Below are positions 7,515 to 15,819 of a stretch of 64,000 nucleotides of DNA, piece after piece. The stretch covers positions 1 through 64,000 of the forward strand of contig NZ_JAFMVC010000011.1 in NCBI RefSeq assembly GCF_025499605.1. The letters are read 5' to 3'. The first letter of the stretch is position 1; each line of letters starts with the position of its first letter. A model generated the notes under the pieces. The model made no database searches. It had not been told where the DNA came from and saw only the letters and a program-made list of their open reading frames with translations. A program made the position numbers and the translations under genes. This DNA is from Carboxylicivirga litoralis. GTDB lineage: Bacteria; Bacteroidota; Bacteroidia; Bacteroidales; Marinilabiliaceae.

Positions 7515-9170
7515 CAGACTGTCTAAAAACCTATCATTTAAAGAATCACGAGATCAGATATTTTGTATCTTCAGGTATGAAATACATTCAAGGCCAAAAC
7601 CGCTCCCAAATCCAGTTATTCACTCTCACACTTGATGATGCTATTGAGCCGGACAATGAAGTCAGGTTGATAGATGCCTTTGTATCGCACCTACAACTTG
7701 AAGAGTTGGGTTTTGATATGCAGGTTGGTGAAAACGGGGGCCCCTGTTACCATCCGGGCGATTTATTACGTTTGTTTATTTATGGGTATTTAAACCGTAT
7801 ACGTTCTTCACGCTCTCTTGAGAAAGAGTGCATGCGTAACGTTGAATTGATGTGGTTACTCAGGCAGTTAAAGCCCGACCACAATACCATTGCTAATTTC
7901 CGGCGCGATAACCCCAAGGCCATTCAACGGGTGTTTAAGGAAACGGTGCGGGTAGCCAAATATTTTGACCTGATAGGCGGTCAGCTCCTGGCAGGAGACG
8001 GCACCAAGCTAATGGCTCAAAACAGTAAGAAGAACAACTTCAACCGAAAGAAGATTGACCGTCACTTACAATACATCGAAAACAAGCTGGACGAGTACAA
8101 TCAGGCATTGGCTCAGGAAGATGGTGATTCAACACGTAAAACAGAGCTGAAGGATGAGATTAAAAAGCAGAAGCAGCGAAAAGAGAAGTACCACAAGCTG
8201 GAGGCAGAACTAAAGGAAACAGGAGCTAAACAAGTGTCAACATCAGACCCGGAAAGCCGGCATATGATTACGCGGAACAACATTACTGAGGTGGCCTACA
8301 ATGTTCAAACCACGGTTGATGCCAAACACAACCTGCCTATCGACTATCAGGTAACCAACCAAAACGACAGTAAAGCGATGGGTAAGATGCTTACACGAGC
8401 AGTGCATATTATTGGTCATAACAATTTTACAGCACTTTACGACAAAGGTTATCATACTGGAAGTGAGTTTGCCATAGCTGCTAATCTGGGAGTGGATGTG
8501 ATGGTGGCCATTCCAGCTACCCCAAAGAATTCTCAAGCTCCTGATCCGGCTTTTAATGTCGAACATTTTAAATACGATGCAGAGCAGCATACTTATACAT
8601 GTCCGGCAGGTCAGGTCTTGACGACCAATGGCCGATGGCACAAAGCTGTTCGAGGTGGCGACTTTCAGCTATTCAGAACGCCTGCCTGCAAAGGATGTAC
8701 AAGCAGAGCTAAATGTACAAGCGCTAAAGTCAATGGGCGCATTATCCGACATGCGGCTGAGAATGTGTATGTAGTGGCCAATAAGAAACGCGTAGAAGCT
8801 AATCCAAAACTCTACAAACGTCGACAGGCCATTGTTGAACACCCCTATGGCACTATCAAGCGGCAATGGGGATTTAATTATATAACAACAAAACAGACCA
8901 TAAAAAGAGCCAGTGCCGATGTTGGCTTAATCATAATAGCTTATAATCTGCGACGAATCATCAATATCCTGGGAATAGTTAGCTTAATGGGCACATTAGT
9001 ACGCTTTATATCGCTTTTAAAAGGCAAAAACACACTCACAAACACTACCTGCTCCCTGAAACTGATAGCCGCTTATTTGCTCAGAAACATAAACGTTTTC
9101 TACTGTTATCGAAAATTAAATCTATTTTTAAAAATGAATGCGGTGGCCTGTTAGGTTTTTAGACAGACTG
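7515..9170 (+). mobile_element. IS1182-family insertion sequence, apparently complete
   Basis: A 1656-bp element. The 22-bp terminal inverted repeats start CAGACTGTCTAAAAACCTA on the left (7515-7536) and, read inward, CAGTCTGTCTAAAAACCTA on the right (9149-9170), with 20 of 22 bases matching. A 4-bp direct repeat CCGT (7511-7514 and 9171-9174) is the target duplication, the size usual for IS1182 elements. The single long gene inside is intact. The repeats and duplication are nearly perfect, so the insertion looks recent. Confidence 0.93.
7577..9154 (+). CDS. IS1182-family DDE transposase
   Basis: A 525-residue transposase catalysing cut-and-paste movement of the surrounding element. The N-terminal DUF772-like region (residues about 30-110, with CYHPGDLLRLFIYGY and a following NTIANFRRDN) binds DNA. 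The catalytic DDE domain follows, with LLAGDGTKL near 137, ALYDKGYHTG near 287 and the C-terminal HPYGTIKRQWGFNYI near 423. A lysine-rich linker sits near 155-215. No frameshift or stop is seen. The stop is 16 bases inside the right end of the element. Codon use is richer in GC than the cassettes around it. Confidence 0.93.
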   Translation: MKYIQGQNRSQIQLFTLTLDDAIEPDNEVRLIDAFVSHLQLEELGFDMQVGENGGPCYHPGDLLRLFIYGYLNRIRSSRSLEKECMRNVELMWLLRQLKPDHNTIANFRRDNPKAIQRVFKETVRVAKYFDLIGGQLLAGDGTKLMAQNSKKNNFNRKKIDRHLQYIENKLDEYNQALAQEDGDSTRKTELKDEIKKQKQRKEKYHKLEAELKETGAKQVSTSDPESRHMITRNNITEVAYNVQTTVDAKHNLPIDYQVTNQNDSKAMGKMLTRAVHIIGHNNFTALYDKGYHTGSEFAIAANLGVDVMVAIPATPKNSQAPDPAFNVEHFKYDAEQHTYTCPAGQVLTTNGRWHKAVRGGDFQLFRTPACKGCTSRAKCTSAKVNGRIIRHAAENVYVVANKKRVEANPKLYKRRQAIVEHPYGTIKRQWGFNYITTKQTIKRASADVGLIIIAYNLRRIINILGIVSLMGTLVRFISLLKGKNTLTNTTCSLKLIAAYLLRNINVFYCYRKLNLFLKMNAVAC

Positions 9171-9216
9171 CCGTTATATGCCATTTAACCGGAAATGAAG
9201 AATCCTGAAATAGGTT

Positions 9217-9231
9217 GACTAAAATTTAGTC
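9217..9231. repeat. 15-bp perfect palindrome before IS3 relic
   Basis: GACTAAAATTTAGTC reads the same on both strands around a central A/T. It lies 18 bases upstream of the relic start codon and overlaps the first copy of a 12-bp direct repeat (TCACTAATTTAA at 9230-9241 and 9402-9413). It may be the left terminal region of the lost IS3-type element. Confidence 0.4.
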
Positions 9232-9248
9232 ACTAATTTAAGGATAAC

Positions 9249-9413
9249 ATGAAAGAGGAAAACACCCCCTGTCAAAAAAGGAATTACCAAAAGATTGGAT
9301 TTGAATTAAAATTATCTATCATTGACGAAATTCAGAATGGTAGAATTTCGATAAACTATGCATCCAAGAAGTATAGTTTATCACGAAGTAGTATTAAATT
9401 ATCACTAATTTAA
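9249..9413 (+). pseudogene. IS3-family OrfA fragment
   Basis: A 54-codon open frame reads like the first half of an IS3-type OrfA: a basic start (QKRNYQKIGFELKLSIIDEI) and the beginning of a helix-turn-helix (ISINYASKKYSLSRSSI). A full OrfA would be about 100 residues and would be followed by OrfB, which is absent. The final residues SLI come from the second copy of the 12-bp repeat that also precedes the gene, which suggests a deletion or slippage event. It is a remnant, not a working transposase. Confidence 0.6.
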
Positions 9414-9470
9414 AACCAACGTAATTTATATTTTACTAACGTTGCCTTGTGCGTTGGGTGTCCACGGCTT
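9412..9470 (+). repeat. Direct repeat A, copy 1
   Basis: A 59-bp sequence starting AAAACCAACG and ending TGTCCACGGCTT. About 51 of 59 positions match copy 2 at 11977-12035 in the same orientation. The two copies bracket the flavin-reductase/AraC pair. The end CCACGGCTT also has an inverted partner AAGCCGTGG near 9538-9546. The 140 bases from here to the next gene hold nothing else I can identify. Confidence 0.7.
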
Positions 9471-9613
9471 GTGTGGAATACAAGCTGTTCGGCCTTAGTT
9501 CGTGCTGGTCTTGTGTGGCAAGAGCAGCGTGTAATCGTAAGCCGTGGTGGGTTTTTGGTTCTTTTGTACGGCAGACAAAAGAACAGGAAATTTGTAAAGC
9601 GTGCGGGTAGTAT

Positions 9614-10717
9614 TTAAACACTGCGTTTGGCAAGCATATTTTTAAAATAGTGGATATGCCAAAAGCTATGAAAAACAGATACTATGGCCATAACAATACC
9701 AAAATTTATGTGCAGCATACGCAAGCTTGAAAATTGCCAGAAGGTAACATGGTAGTTTATCTGAAACACAAGGTACAAGCCCAACAGTCCCGATACTATA
9801 AAGCTTACAAGCAATACACTATTCCAAATTTTACGATGCGTTAGCTTTGTAATAAGCTTTTTTTGCAGTGCCCAAAACGAACCCGCATAAGCCAGTATAG
9901 TACTAAGCGTAATGTCAAGTAACGGAAAAGGCTTTGTGTTGTCAGGCTTTTTCTCGGCCTGCATGTTCCACGATGCGTTTGGTGTTGTATTGGTAGCTCC
10001 CGTAACAGCATCGGCACCCATGTTCGAATCGTTTTGCAGTGTAAACCCTTTTTGTATAGCATCCTTGCTTACCCAAATTTGCGTTACCCTGCCCATTACA
10101 AGCTTGTGGTAGTCGTTGGCATCAGTGTAGCCATTTTCAACAAAATCTTTACCATCCTGTATGTAAAAGTCGTTAGGGTTAACCGTGGTAATTTCAAAAA
10201 GTTGAGTTTCAATTACAACCTTAGCCTCCCGGTAGGTTATGTTTCCTGATGGTGTGGTAATGTAATTAAGTTTTGTCTCCTTCATTTTATCCGAGTTTCG
10301 GCCACTCTGTCTGCCAAGGGCGTAAAGCTCGCCCACGTGTTGTTCGGGCAAAAACGACAGGGTATAAGTTTTGTGTTTTCGTATAAATTCAAGGGTGTAC
10401 CGGCTTGCGCCAAAAAGGGTCATTACAGTAGGGGTGTTAAAATATAAGCCTAGCGCATCCCACCGGGCAGGCATCGAATTAAATAGCGAGTCGTTTCCTG
10501 CGGTAATAAGTGTATGGTCTTCCTCTTTCATGAGCTTCGATAGCCAATCTCTGTAATCGGCCGGTTCAATGCGCTCGTATAATTCCTCAAAAGATTTGTT
10601 TTGTTGTTCCATATGTATATTCAAATTTTTGTTGTCGCTTTCATTACTGTAGGTGTTCACCCATGTTGTCAATATGAGCGGAATAGAGAATAGGAATCGT
10701 GTGAATTTAAAATTCAT
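9614..10717 (-). CDS. Flavin-reductase-like protein fused to FMN-binding tail and membrane helices
   Basis: About 367 residues from the ATG at 10717; the open frame runs back to 10855. Residues 1-22 look like a signal or anchor. Residues 36-220 resemble the FMN-binding split barrel of flavin reductases (LITAGNDSLFNSMPARW, SGRNSDKMKETKL, YHKLVMGRV). After a short joint comes GADAVTGATNTTP near 233-245, the end of the FMN_bind domain where FMN is attached to Thr in relatives. Three hydrophobic helices with several His follow (LRMLHINFG, HSFWHIHYF). A start at 10612 would omit the signal and keep the barrel cytosolic. The joint looks like a fusion of two families. It is divergent from the AraC gene at 10957. 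Confidence 0.65.
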   Translation of the reverse strand: MNFKFTRFLFSIPLILTTWVNTYSNESDNKNLNIHMEQQNKSFEELYERIEPADYRDWLSKLMKEEDHTLITAGNDSLFNSMPARWDALGLYFNTPTVMTLFGASRYTLEFIRKHKTYTLSFLPEQHVGELYALGRQSGRNSDKMKETKLNYITTPSGNITYREAKVVIETQLFEITTVNPNDFYIQDGKDFVENGYTDANDYHKLVMGRVTQIWVSKDAIQKGFTLQNDSNMGADAVTGATNTTPNASWNMQAEKKPDNTKPFPLLDITLSTILAYAGSFWALQKKLITKLTHRKIWNSVLLVSFIVSGLLGLYLVFQINYHVTFWQFSSLRMLHINFGIVMAIVSVFHSFWHIHYFKNMLAKRSV

Positions 10718-10869
10718 GTCGCTTTGTGTTTTTTTGTGTAAACTGAATTGCCTGTTGTGCATTCCGGGCTTCCTGAAAGGTTTATCATTTCGCTTTTTTC
10801 TGACATCGGAATACGATGCAAAAATGCTAAGTGTATTTTGTTCGCACCAGAGCATTATCCGTTAATAAT

Positions 10870-10947
10870 TAGTCAATAAACGAACCTTGTATGGTTGAAT
10901 TAATTTAAATACGTAGTTTTGTCTTGGTAAAATAGTCAATTAACGAA
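10870..10947. promoter_or_regulatory. Divergent control region with a direct-repeat operator candidate
   Basis: Two copies of TAGTCAATwAACGAA lie at 10870-10884 and 10933-10947. Their starts are 63 bases apart, close to six helical turns, in the gap between the flavin-reductase chimera (leftward) and the AraC gene (rightward). That placement fits a dimeric AraC regulator acting on both promoters. TAGTTTTG at 10913-10920 resembles the Bacteroidota -7 element TAnnTTTG, but I see no well-placed -33 TTTG. Confidence 0.5.
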
Positions 10948-10956
10948 GTGCATTGT

Positions 10957-11877
10957 ATGCAGGAGATGACAGAGATTTTCAATTCGGTTTTTCACCATTG
11001 TTACCAAGGAGCGGGGGCGTTACATGTTTTCGATGATCAGCTGGCGGTTCTGCAGCTTGAGGGGATACCCGCTAATGAAAACAGTGCGGCATCGTACCCC
11101 ATTCGCCTAAAGATAAGTTCGCTTATGGTGGTGGCTTCAGGCGAAATGAGTATTACGGTCGATTACCGGCCCTATACCCTTAAAAAGAATATGGTTATGC
11201 AGCTTGCCGTGAATAACATCATCGAAAATATTTCACATTCGTCCGATTTTAAAGCCTGCCAGATATTGTTCTCGCCCGATTTGCGAACCGAATTGTTGTC
11301 ACAAACCATTGCTTTCCGGATGCCAAAATCGAATTTATTAAAACGTAACTATCCCATTCACGAACTTACCCCCGATGAGAGTGACATCATTCAGTGGCGC
11401 ATAAAGCACATTGTGAAATACATAAACAACACGCAACATTTTAATCGCACGCCCATTATAAAGAACGAAGTAATCAACCTGCAATACGAACTCGATAACA
11501 GCCGGCGAATGAAATATGGGAGTAGCCCGGAGGAAATTGTATTACTACGAAACGAAACATTGTGTGAGCAATTCAGGGAGCTGCTTTTAGAGAAATGTAA
11601 TCAACATCACGACGTTAGTTATTATGCCCGCGAACTTTGTGTTACCCCCGACTATTTATCGCGCATGGTGCGGGAATACGATGGTCAGTCGGCCATGAAA
11701 TGGATAAGCAATGCCGTTGTTACCGAAGCCAAAATATTGCTTCGTATACCTCACAAAACAATAAACGAGGTGGCCCGTGAACTCAACTTTCCCGATCAGT
11801 CAACCTTTGGGAAATTCTTTAAACGCTATATGGGCGAATCGCCGGCAGCATTTAAAAAGAAATTGCAGGTGGGGTAG
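10957..11877 (+). CDS. AraC-family transcriptional regulator
   Basis: About 306 residues from the ATG at 10957; a GTG at 10948 is also in frame and touches the operator repeat. The N-terminal half is a ligand-sensing domain of cupin-like composition (VVASGEMSITVDYRPYTLKK). The C-terminal double helix-turn-helix (about 205-305) has VSYYARELCVTPDYLSRMVR and INEVARELNFPDQSTFGKFF, followed by the usual GESPAAFKKK. It stands head to head with the flavin-reductase chimera, so it probably controls that gene and itself. Both lie between the copies of repeat A. Confidence 0.88.
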   Translation: MQEMTEIFNSVFHHCYQGAGALHVFDDQLAVLQLEGIPANENSAASYPIRLKISSLMVVASGEMSITVDYRPYTLKKNMVMQLAVNNIIENISHSSDFKACQILFSPDLRTELLSQTIAFRMPKSNLLKRNYPIHELTPDESDIIQWRIKHIVKYINNTQHFNRTPIIKNEVINLQYELDNSRRMKYGSSPEEIVLLRNETLCEQFRELLLEKCNQHHDVSYYARELCVTPDYLSRMVREYDGQSAMKWISNAVVTEAKILLRIPHKTINEVARELNFPDQSTFGKFFKRYMGESPAAFKKKLQVG

Positions 11878-11940
11878 TATGCTTAATACATTTCGTCATA
11901 GCGAGTGTAACGCTGCCATCTGTAATTCAATTTCCCGCTA

Positions 11941-11963
11941 TCCGTAGCGCCCCTGGCTACGGA
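11941..11963. terminator. Hairpin after AraC gene (possible terminator)
   Basis: TCCGTAGC and GCTACGGA form a perfect 8-bp stem around a 7-base loop, 64 bases after the AraC stop. No run of T follows, so terminator function is uncertain; it may be part of the neighbouring repeat structure. Confidence 0.4.
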
Positions 11964-11976
11964 CATTATTTAAATC

Positions 11977-12035
11977 AAAACCAACGCAATTTATATTTTA
12001 CAACCCTAGCCTTGTTCGTTGGCTGTCCACGGCTT
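11977..12035 (+). repeat. Direct repeat A, copy 2
   Basis: The second 59-bp copy, with about 8 differences from the copy at 9412-9470, in the same orientation. The sequence from here to 12329 is AT-rich with no gene I can support. Confidence 0.7.
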
Positions 12036-12329
12036 TCCTTACGCACTTATATTCCTATAAACCTAAACCTTATTCTTAACCTTAATCTTTCTCCCTTACC
12101 GTTCATAACATGTTAATTATAAAACCCTGTTCGGTAAGGCACACGGGCACTTTTTTTATATCTTGTAAAGTGTAAATGCAGAATAAACACAATATTTAAA
12201 TCGCATTTAAAACTAAAAAAATATATATGAATTTGAAATTTTTAAGATTGTTCAGATTAACTTATTTTAATGGAAACAATGAGTGATCTTGAAATTTTAG
12301 TTAAATCTTTTTTTGATAAAAAATGACAT

Positions 12330-12811
12330 ATGAAAACAATTAATTATTTGCTTATACTTATCGTAATTTTCGGTTGTAAAACTAATACTTAACAAGAGGA
12401 AGAGGTAGATCTTTCAATTGTTGAGAAAAAAAAGAATTGATAGAAAAGGATTTAACTTTAACTCAAAACACAGATATTTCAATTAAATTAAACGGAAAGG
12501 CTATTGATAAATTAATAATTAGTGGTAATGCCTTTATTTTAAAATCAATCTCAGACACACTTTATAACAAATATGGGGATTTATCAATTACTCCAAATTA
12601 TGATTTAAGAAAAGATGATTTTGCAAAAATAAGTTCAGATAGTATATTAATCATGACGTACGATTCAATACTAAGCTTTGTAAATGTGGATTCTGAATTT
12701 GATTATGCCAAATATAACTACAAAGGATTATACCCAAATACAAACATGATTCATATAAGTGGTAGCTTTTGGGAATGGACTATTTCTATCGGGTTTCAAG
12801 CTTTAGAGTAG
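12330..12811 (+). pseudogene. Decayed lipoprotein gene
   Basis: The ATG at 12330 opens a lipoprotein signal (MKTINYLLILIVIFGC) that meets TAA at 12390 after NT. The same frame then continues QEEEVDLSIVEKKK to a run of eight A (12426-12433), after which the reading must shift to join the long open frame beginning at TTG 12437 (LTLTQNTDISIKLNGKAID...). One nonsense change plus one frameshift in the A run explains both breaks. The 124-residue downstream part could in theory start at 12437 but would lack a signal. The family was not recognised. Confidence 0.6.
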
Positions 12812-12901
12812 AATACGGTAAATTAATAAAACAAACTAACAAATAATTTCACATTCCTTTTAATAAGATAAATTTGTTTCGAATTTTTAACTTTAGGCTT
12901 G

Positions 12902-13773
12902 ATGAAAACGCAGAGGATATTTTCGAGTCCAGAAGTAAATGCTGCCTTAAAACTTAAAGGCTTTCGGGTTAGTAAAAACTATGTTCCTAAGGGTGAGCCG
13001 TCAGCCTTTGGAAGACGATATTTCTATTTAATACTTTTAAGTATCGGAAATAGCAAAGTGCACTACAACAATCGTTCTTTTCATCTAGACGGAGCTTATC
13101 TTTTCTTTGCAAACCCACGAATTCCATATGCAACTGAGATTCTGGCTGAAAACCAAATGGGCTATACTTGTGTGTTTACAGAAAGTTTTTTAAAGCCAAT
13201 TGAACGTTTACAAAGTATTCAGGAATCTCCTTTATTCAAATATTCTGAAAGCCCGGCCTTTAAACTTAGTGATTTGGAACTAGATAAGTTTATAGAAATA
13301 TTTGAAACGATGATTGATAAAGCCTCTACAGGATATATTTATAAAGATGACCTGATGCGTAATTATATTCAATTAATGGTTCACGAGGCTATGGATATGC
13401 GCCCGGCTGAGCATTATAGCCAATTTAACGATGCTTCATTAAGAATCTGTTCTCATTTTATGGAAATGCTGGAGCGTCAATTTCCAATAGAAGACTTAAG
13501 TGCTCCATTGGAACTTAAGCAGCTCAGGATTATGCAAACCGACTTTTTATTCATATTAACTATTTAAACCGAGCCGTTAAGAAAATAATGGGTAAGTCTA
13601 CCATCACAGTAATTGCTGAACGCTTAACAGCCGAGGCAATAAACTTGCTAAGATTTACCGATTGGAGTATAGCTGATATTGCCTATGCGCTTGGTTTTGA
13701 ATATTCAAATTATTTCAGCAACTTCTTTAAAAAGGCGACCGGACATACGCCAAAATACTTTCGCAATAATTAG
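12902..13773 (+). pseudogene. AraC-family regulator with one frameshift
   Basis: From ATG 12902 the frame encodes a cupin-type sensor domain (RRYFYLILLSIGNSKVHYNN) and the start of the DNA-binding region (EDLSAPLELK). It then slips near 13512-13517. Adding one base there restores AAQDYANRLFIHINYLNRAV and continues into the HTH part (WSIADIAYALGFEYSNYFSN, GHTPKYFR) that ends at 13773. The restored protein would be about 290 residues, normal for the family. The gene lies just upstream of the hydrolase at 13912 and probably once regulated it. A sequencing error in the run is possible. Confidence 0.75.
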
Positions 13774-13911
13774 GTTTGATATTTATACTTTTTGGTTTGA
13801 TTACTATCAACTTTTGATAGCTCGCTGAAATACTTTTGTTATGCTGAGTTATTAAGTTGATCGATCGAAAAATTTCTTGGCTTAGGAAAAGGAATTTAAA
13901 AAAGTTGAATT

Positions 13912-15675
13912 ATGAAAAATCAAGAAAAAAGACAGGAAAGTGTAAGCCCAATTTACAAGCCTTCATATACGTATGAAGCTGGAATTGCTCATGGAATTCT
14001 AAGTAAGTTCGAACCAGGAACACGAACCTTACCAAAAGGTTTTCAGTTAGACTCACAATTTTTATCCTTGCCAGTAGATATTGTTTTAGAAAAAGATGTT
14101 GAAGTTATATTGCGCGATGGTGTTAAGATTTACACAGATATATTTCGTCCGGCAAATAATGAAAAAGTTCCGGTAATTGTTGTGTGGAGTCCCTATGGGA
14201 AAAGCGGCGGTTCGGCACCCAAAACTACAGGACTTTTTAATATGTTAGGCATGGATAACAGCATGCTGTCTGGCTTAGCTAAATTTGAAGGTCCCGATCC
14301 TGCATATTGGTGTTCAAAAGGTTATGCTGTTTGCAATCCTGACCCTAGGGGTATTGCAAAATCAGAAGGAGACAGCTCAATGATAGGAAGACAAGAAGCA
14401 AAAGACTGTCATGATTTAATCGAGTGGCTCGCCGTACAAAAATGGTGTAACAGTAAAGTTGCAATGAGTGGCACCTCTTATCTTGCCTTTTCGCAGTGGT
14501 TTACAGCTGCCGAACAACCTCCTCATTTGGTTGCGATTAATCCCTGGGAAGGATTAAGTGATGGTTATCGCGATCTGGTAATGCGTGGTGGAATGCCAGA
14601 TCTTAACTTTACAAAACGACTTCAGGTAAACCATGTAGGAAAAGGTAAACGAGAAGATGTTCATGCCGAAGCTTTGCATTACCCCTTGGCTGACAACAAC
14701 ATATGGGAAGACAAAATCGCTAATTTTGAAAAGATTAAGGTTCCTGCGTATGTTGTAGCCAGCTATTCCAACACATTGCACACGGCAGGTACATTCAGGG
14801 CGTGGAGAAGAATGGCCTCTGAAGAGAAATGGTTGCGAATACATAATACACAGGAATGGCCCGACTATTACGAAGAAAGTAATAAAGAAGATCTATTGCG
14901 CTTTTTCGATCACTACTTAAAGGGTAAAGATAACGGTTGGGAAAACACACCCAGAGTTCGTTATTCACTGCACGATTTTAAAGGTGGTGACCGAACCAAT
15001 TTGCCAGCCTCCCAATTTCCGCCCAAAGAAGTCTCAAACCATAAATTTTACTTTGATGGTCTAACCCGCGGATTGGTAAAGGAGAATCCTTCCAGTGAAG
15101 TACCTGTGGTGTATGACACAGATACTGAACATGGACTGGCATCTTTTGGAATACGCTTTGATAAAGAAACCGAATTAGTTGGTTATCCAAAAGCTCATTT
15201 GTGGGTCGAAGCCGACGGTGCTGATGATATGGATCTTTTTGTACTTATACAAAAGTTAGATAAGTATGGTAGCCAGTTGCAACAATTTGTTGTGCCTAAC
15301 CAAGGGCCTCTTATGCAGGATTTAAGTGAACGTGGTGCTTCGGTCCTACGGTACAAAGGTGCAAACGGCAGATTGCGGGTTTCATCACGCAACCTGGACA
15401 AAAATTTATCTACTGAAGAAGTTCCGGCACATACATTCGACCGTGTTGAAAAACTCAAGCTAGGCGAGATTGTAGAAATCGAAATCGACATTTTCCCTTT
15501 AGGTATGATCTTTTATCCGGGCGAGCAATTACGATTTATAATTAGCTCAAGAAACGATTTGGGTGCTATAATGCCCGGAACAGCAGGCTTCGTACCTAAA
15601 AACAAAGGCAAACACATTATTCATACCGGTGGTTCTCATCCATCATATCTTCAACTTCCGGTTAAAGAGGGATAG
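13912..15675 (+). CDS. CocE/NonD-family alpha/beta hydrolase
   Basis: A 587-residue hydrolase of the X-Pro dipeptidyl-peptidase S15 / CocE class, acting on acyl esters or amides. The N-terminal alpha/beta-hydrolase part has DGVKIYTDIFRP near 68-79, VIVVWSPYGKSG, and the nucleophile elbow MSGTSYLAFSQW near 185-196. The C-terminal jelly-roll begins near 350 and has DDMDLFVLIQKLD and HTGGSHPSYLQLP. No signal peptide is present, so it is likely cytosolic. The substrate is unknown. It follows the broken AraC gene on the same strand, 138 bases downstream, and may now be unregulated or silent. Confidence 0.85.
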   Translation: MKNQEKRQESVSPIYKPSYTYEAGIAHGILSKFEPGTRTLPKGFQLDSQFLSLPVDIVLEKDVEVILRDGVKIYTDIFRPANNEKVPVIVVWSPYGKSGGSAPKTTGLFNMLGMDNSMLSGLAKFEGPDPAYWCSKGYAVCNPDPRGIAKSEGDSSMIGRQEAKDCHDLIEWLAVQKWCNSKVAMSGTSYLAFSQWFTAAEQPPHLVAINPWEGLSDGYRDLVMRGGMPDLNFTKRLQVNHVGKGKREDVHAEALHYPLADNNIWEDKIANFEKIKVPAYVVASYSNTLHTAGTFRAWRRMASEEKWLRIHNTQEWPDYYEESNKEDLLRFFDHYLKGKDNGWENTPRVRYSLHDFKGGDRTNLPASQFPPKEVSNHKFYFDGLTRGLVKENPSSEVPVVYDTDTEHGLASFGIRFDKETELVGYPKAHLWVEADGADDMDLFVLIQKLDKYGSQLQQFVVPNQGPLMQDLSERGASVLRYKGANGRLRVSSRNLDKNLSTEEVPAHTFDRVEKLKLGEIVEIEIDIFPLGMIFYPGEQLRFIISSRNDLGAIMPGTAGFVPKNKGKHIIHTGGSHPSYLQLPVKEG

Positions 15676-15819
15676 TTTATTCAGAGGATGTGCGACGACT
15701 GCCTATTTTCACATTGAATTTAAGTAGTCGTTGTACATTACTTAGGATTGACACATTAGATTTCAAATACTGTAAAAAATACAATAAATTTAATAGTCCA
15801 AATTTTAAATGCATTTATC

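Noticed and set aside
7450-7635. A 61-codon open frame running from attC-like site 8 into the IS end
   Set aside because: It crosses the left terminal repeat of the IS and overlaps the true transposase start in another frame; composition is that of the palindrome.
8243-8641. 132-codon open frame on the - strand inside the transposase
   Set aside because: It is opposite the intact DDE transposase and has no family features.
12437-12811. Separate small gene starting at TTG 12437
   Set aside because: The upstream lipoprotein signal and spacer continue into it apart from one stop and one frameshift, so a single decayed gene explains it better.
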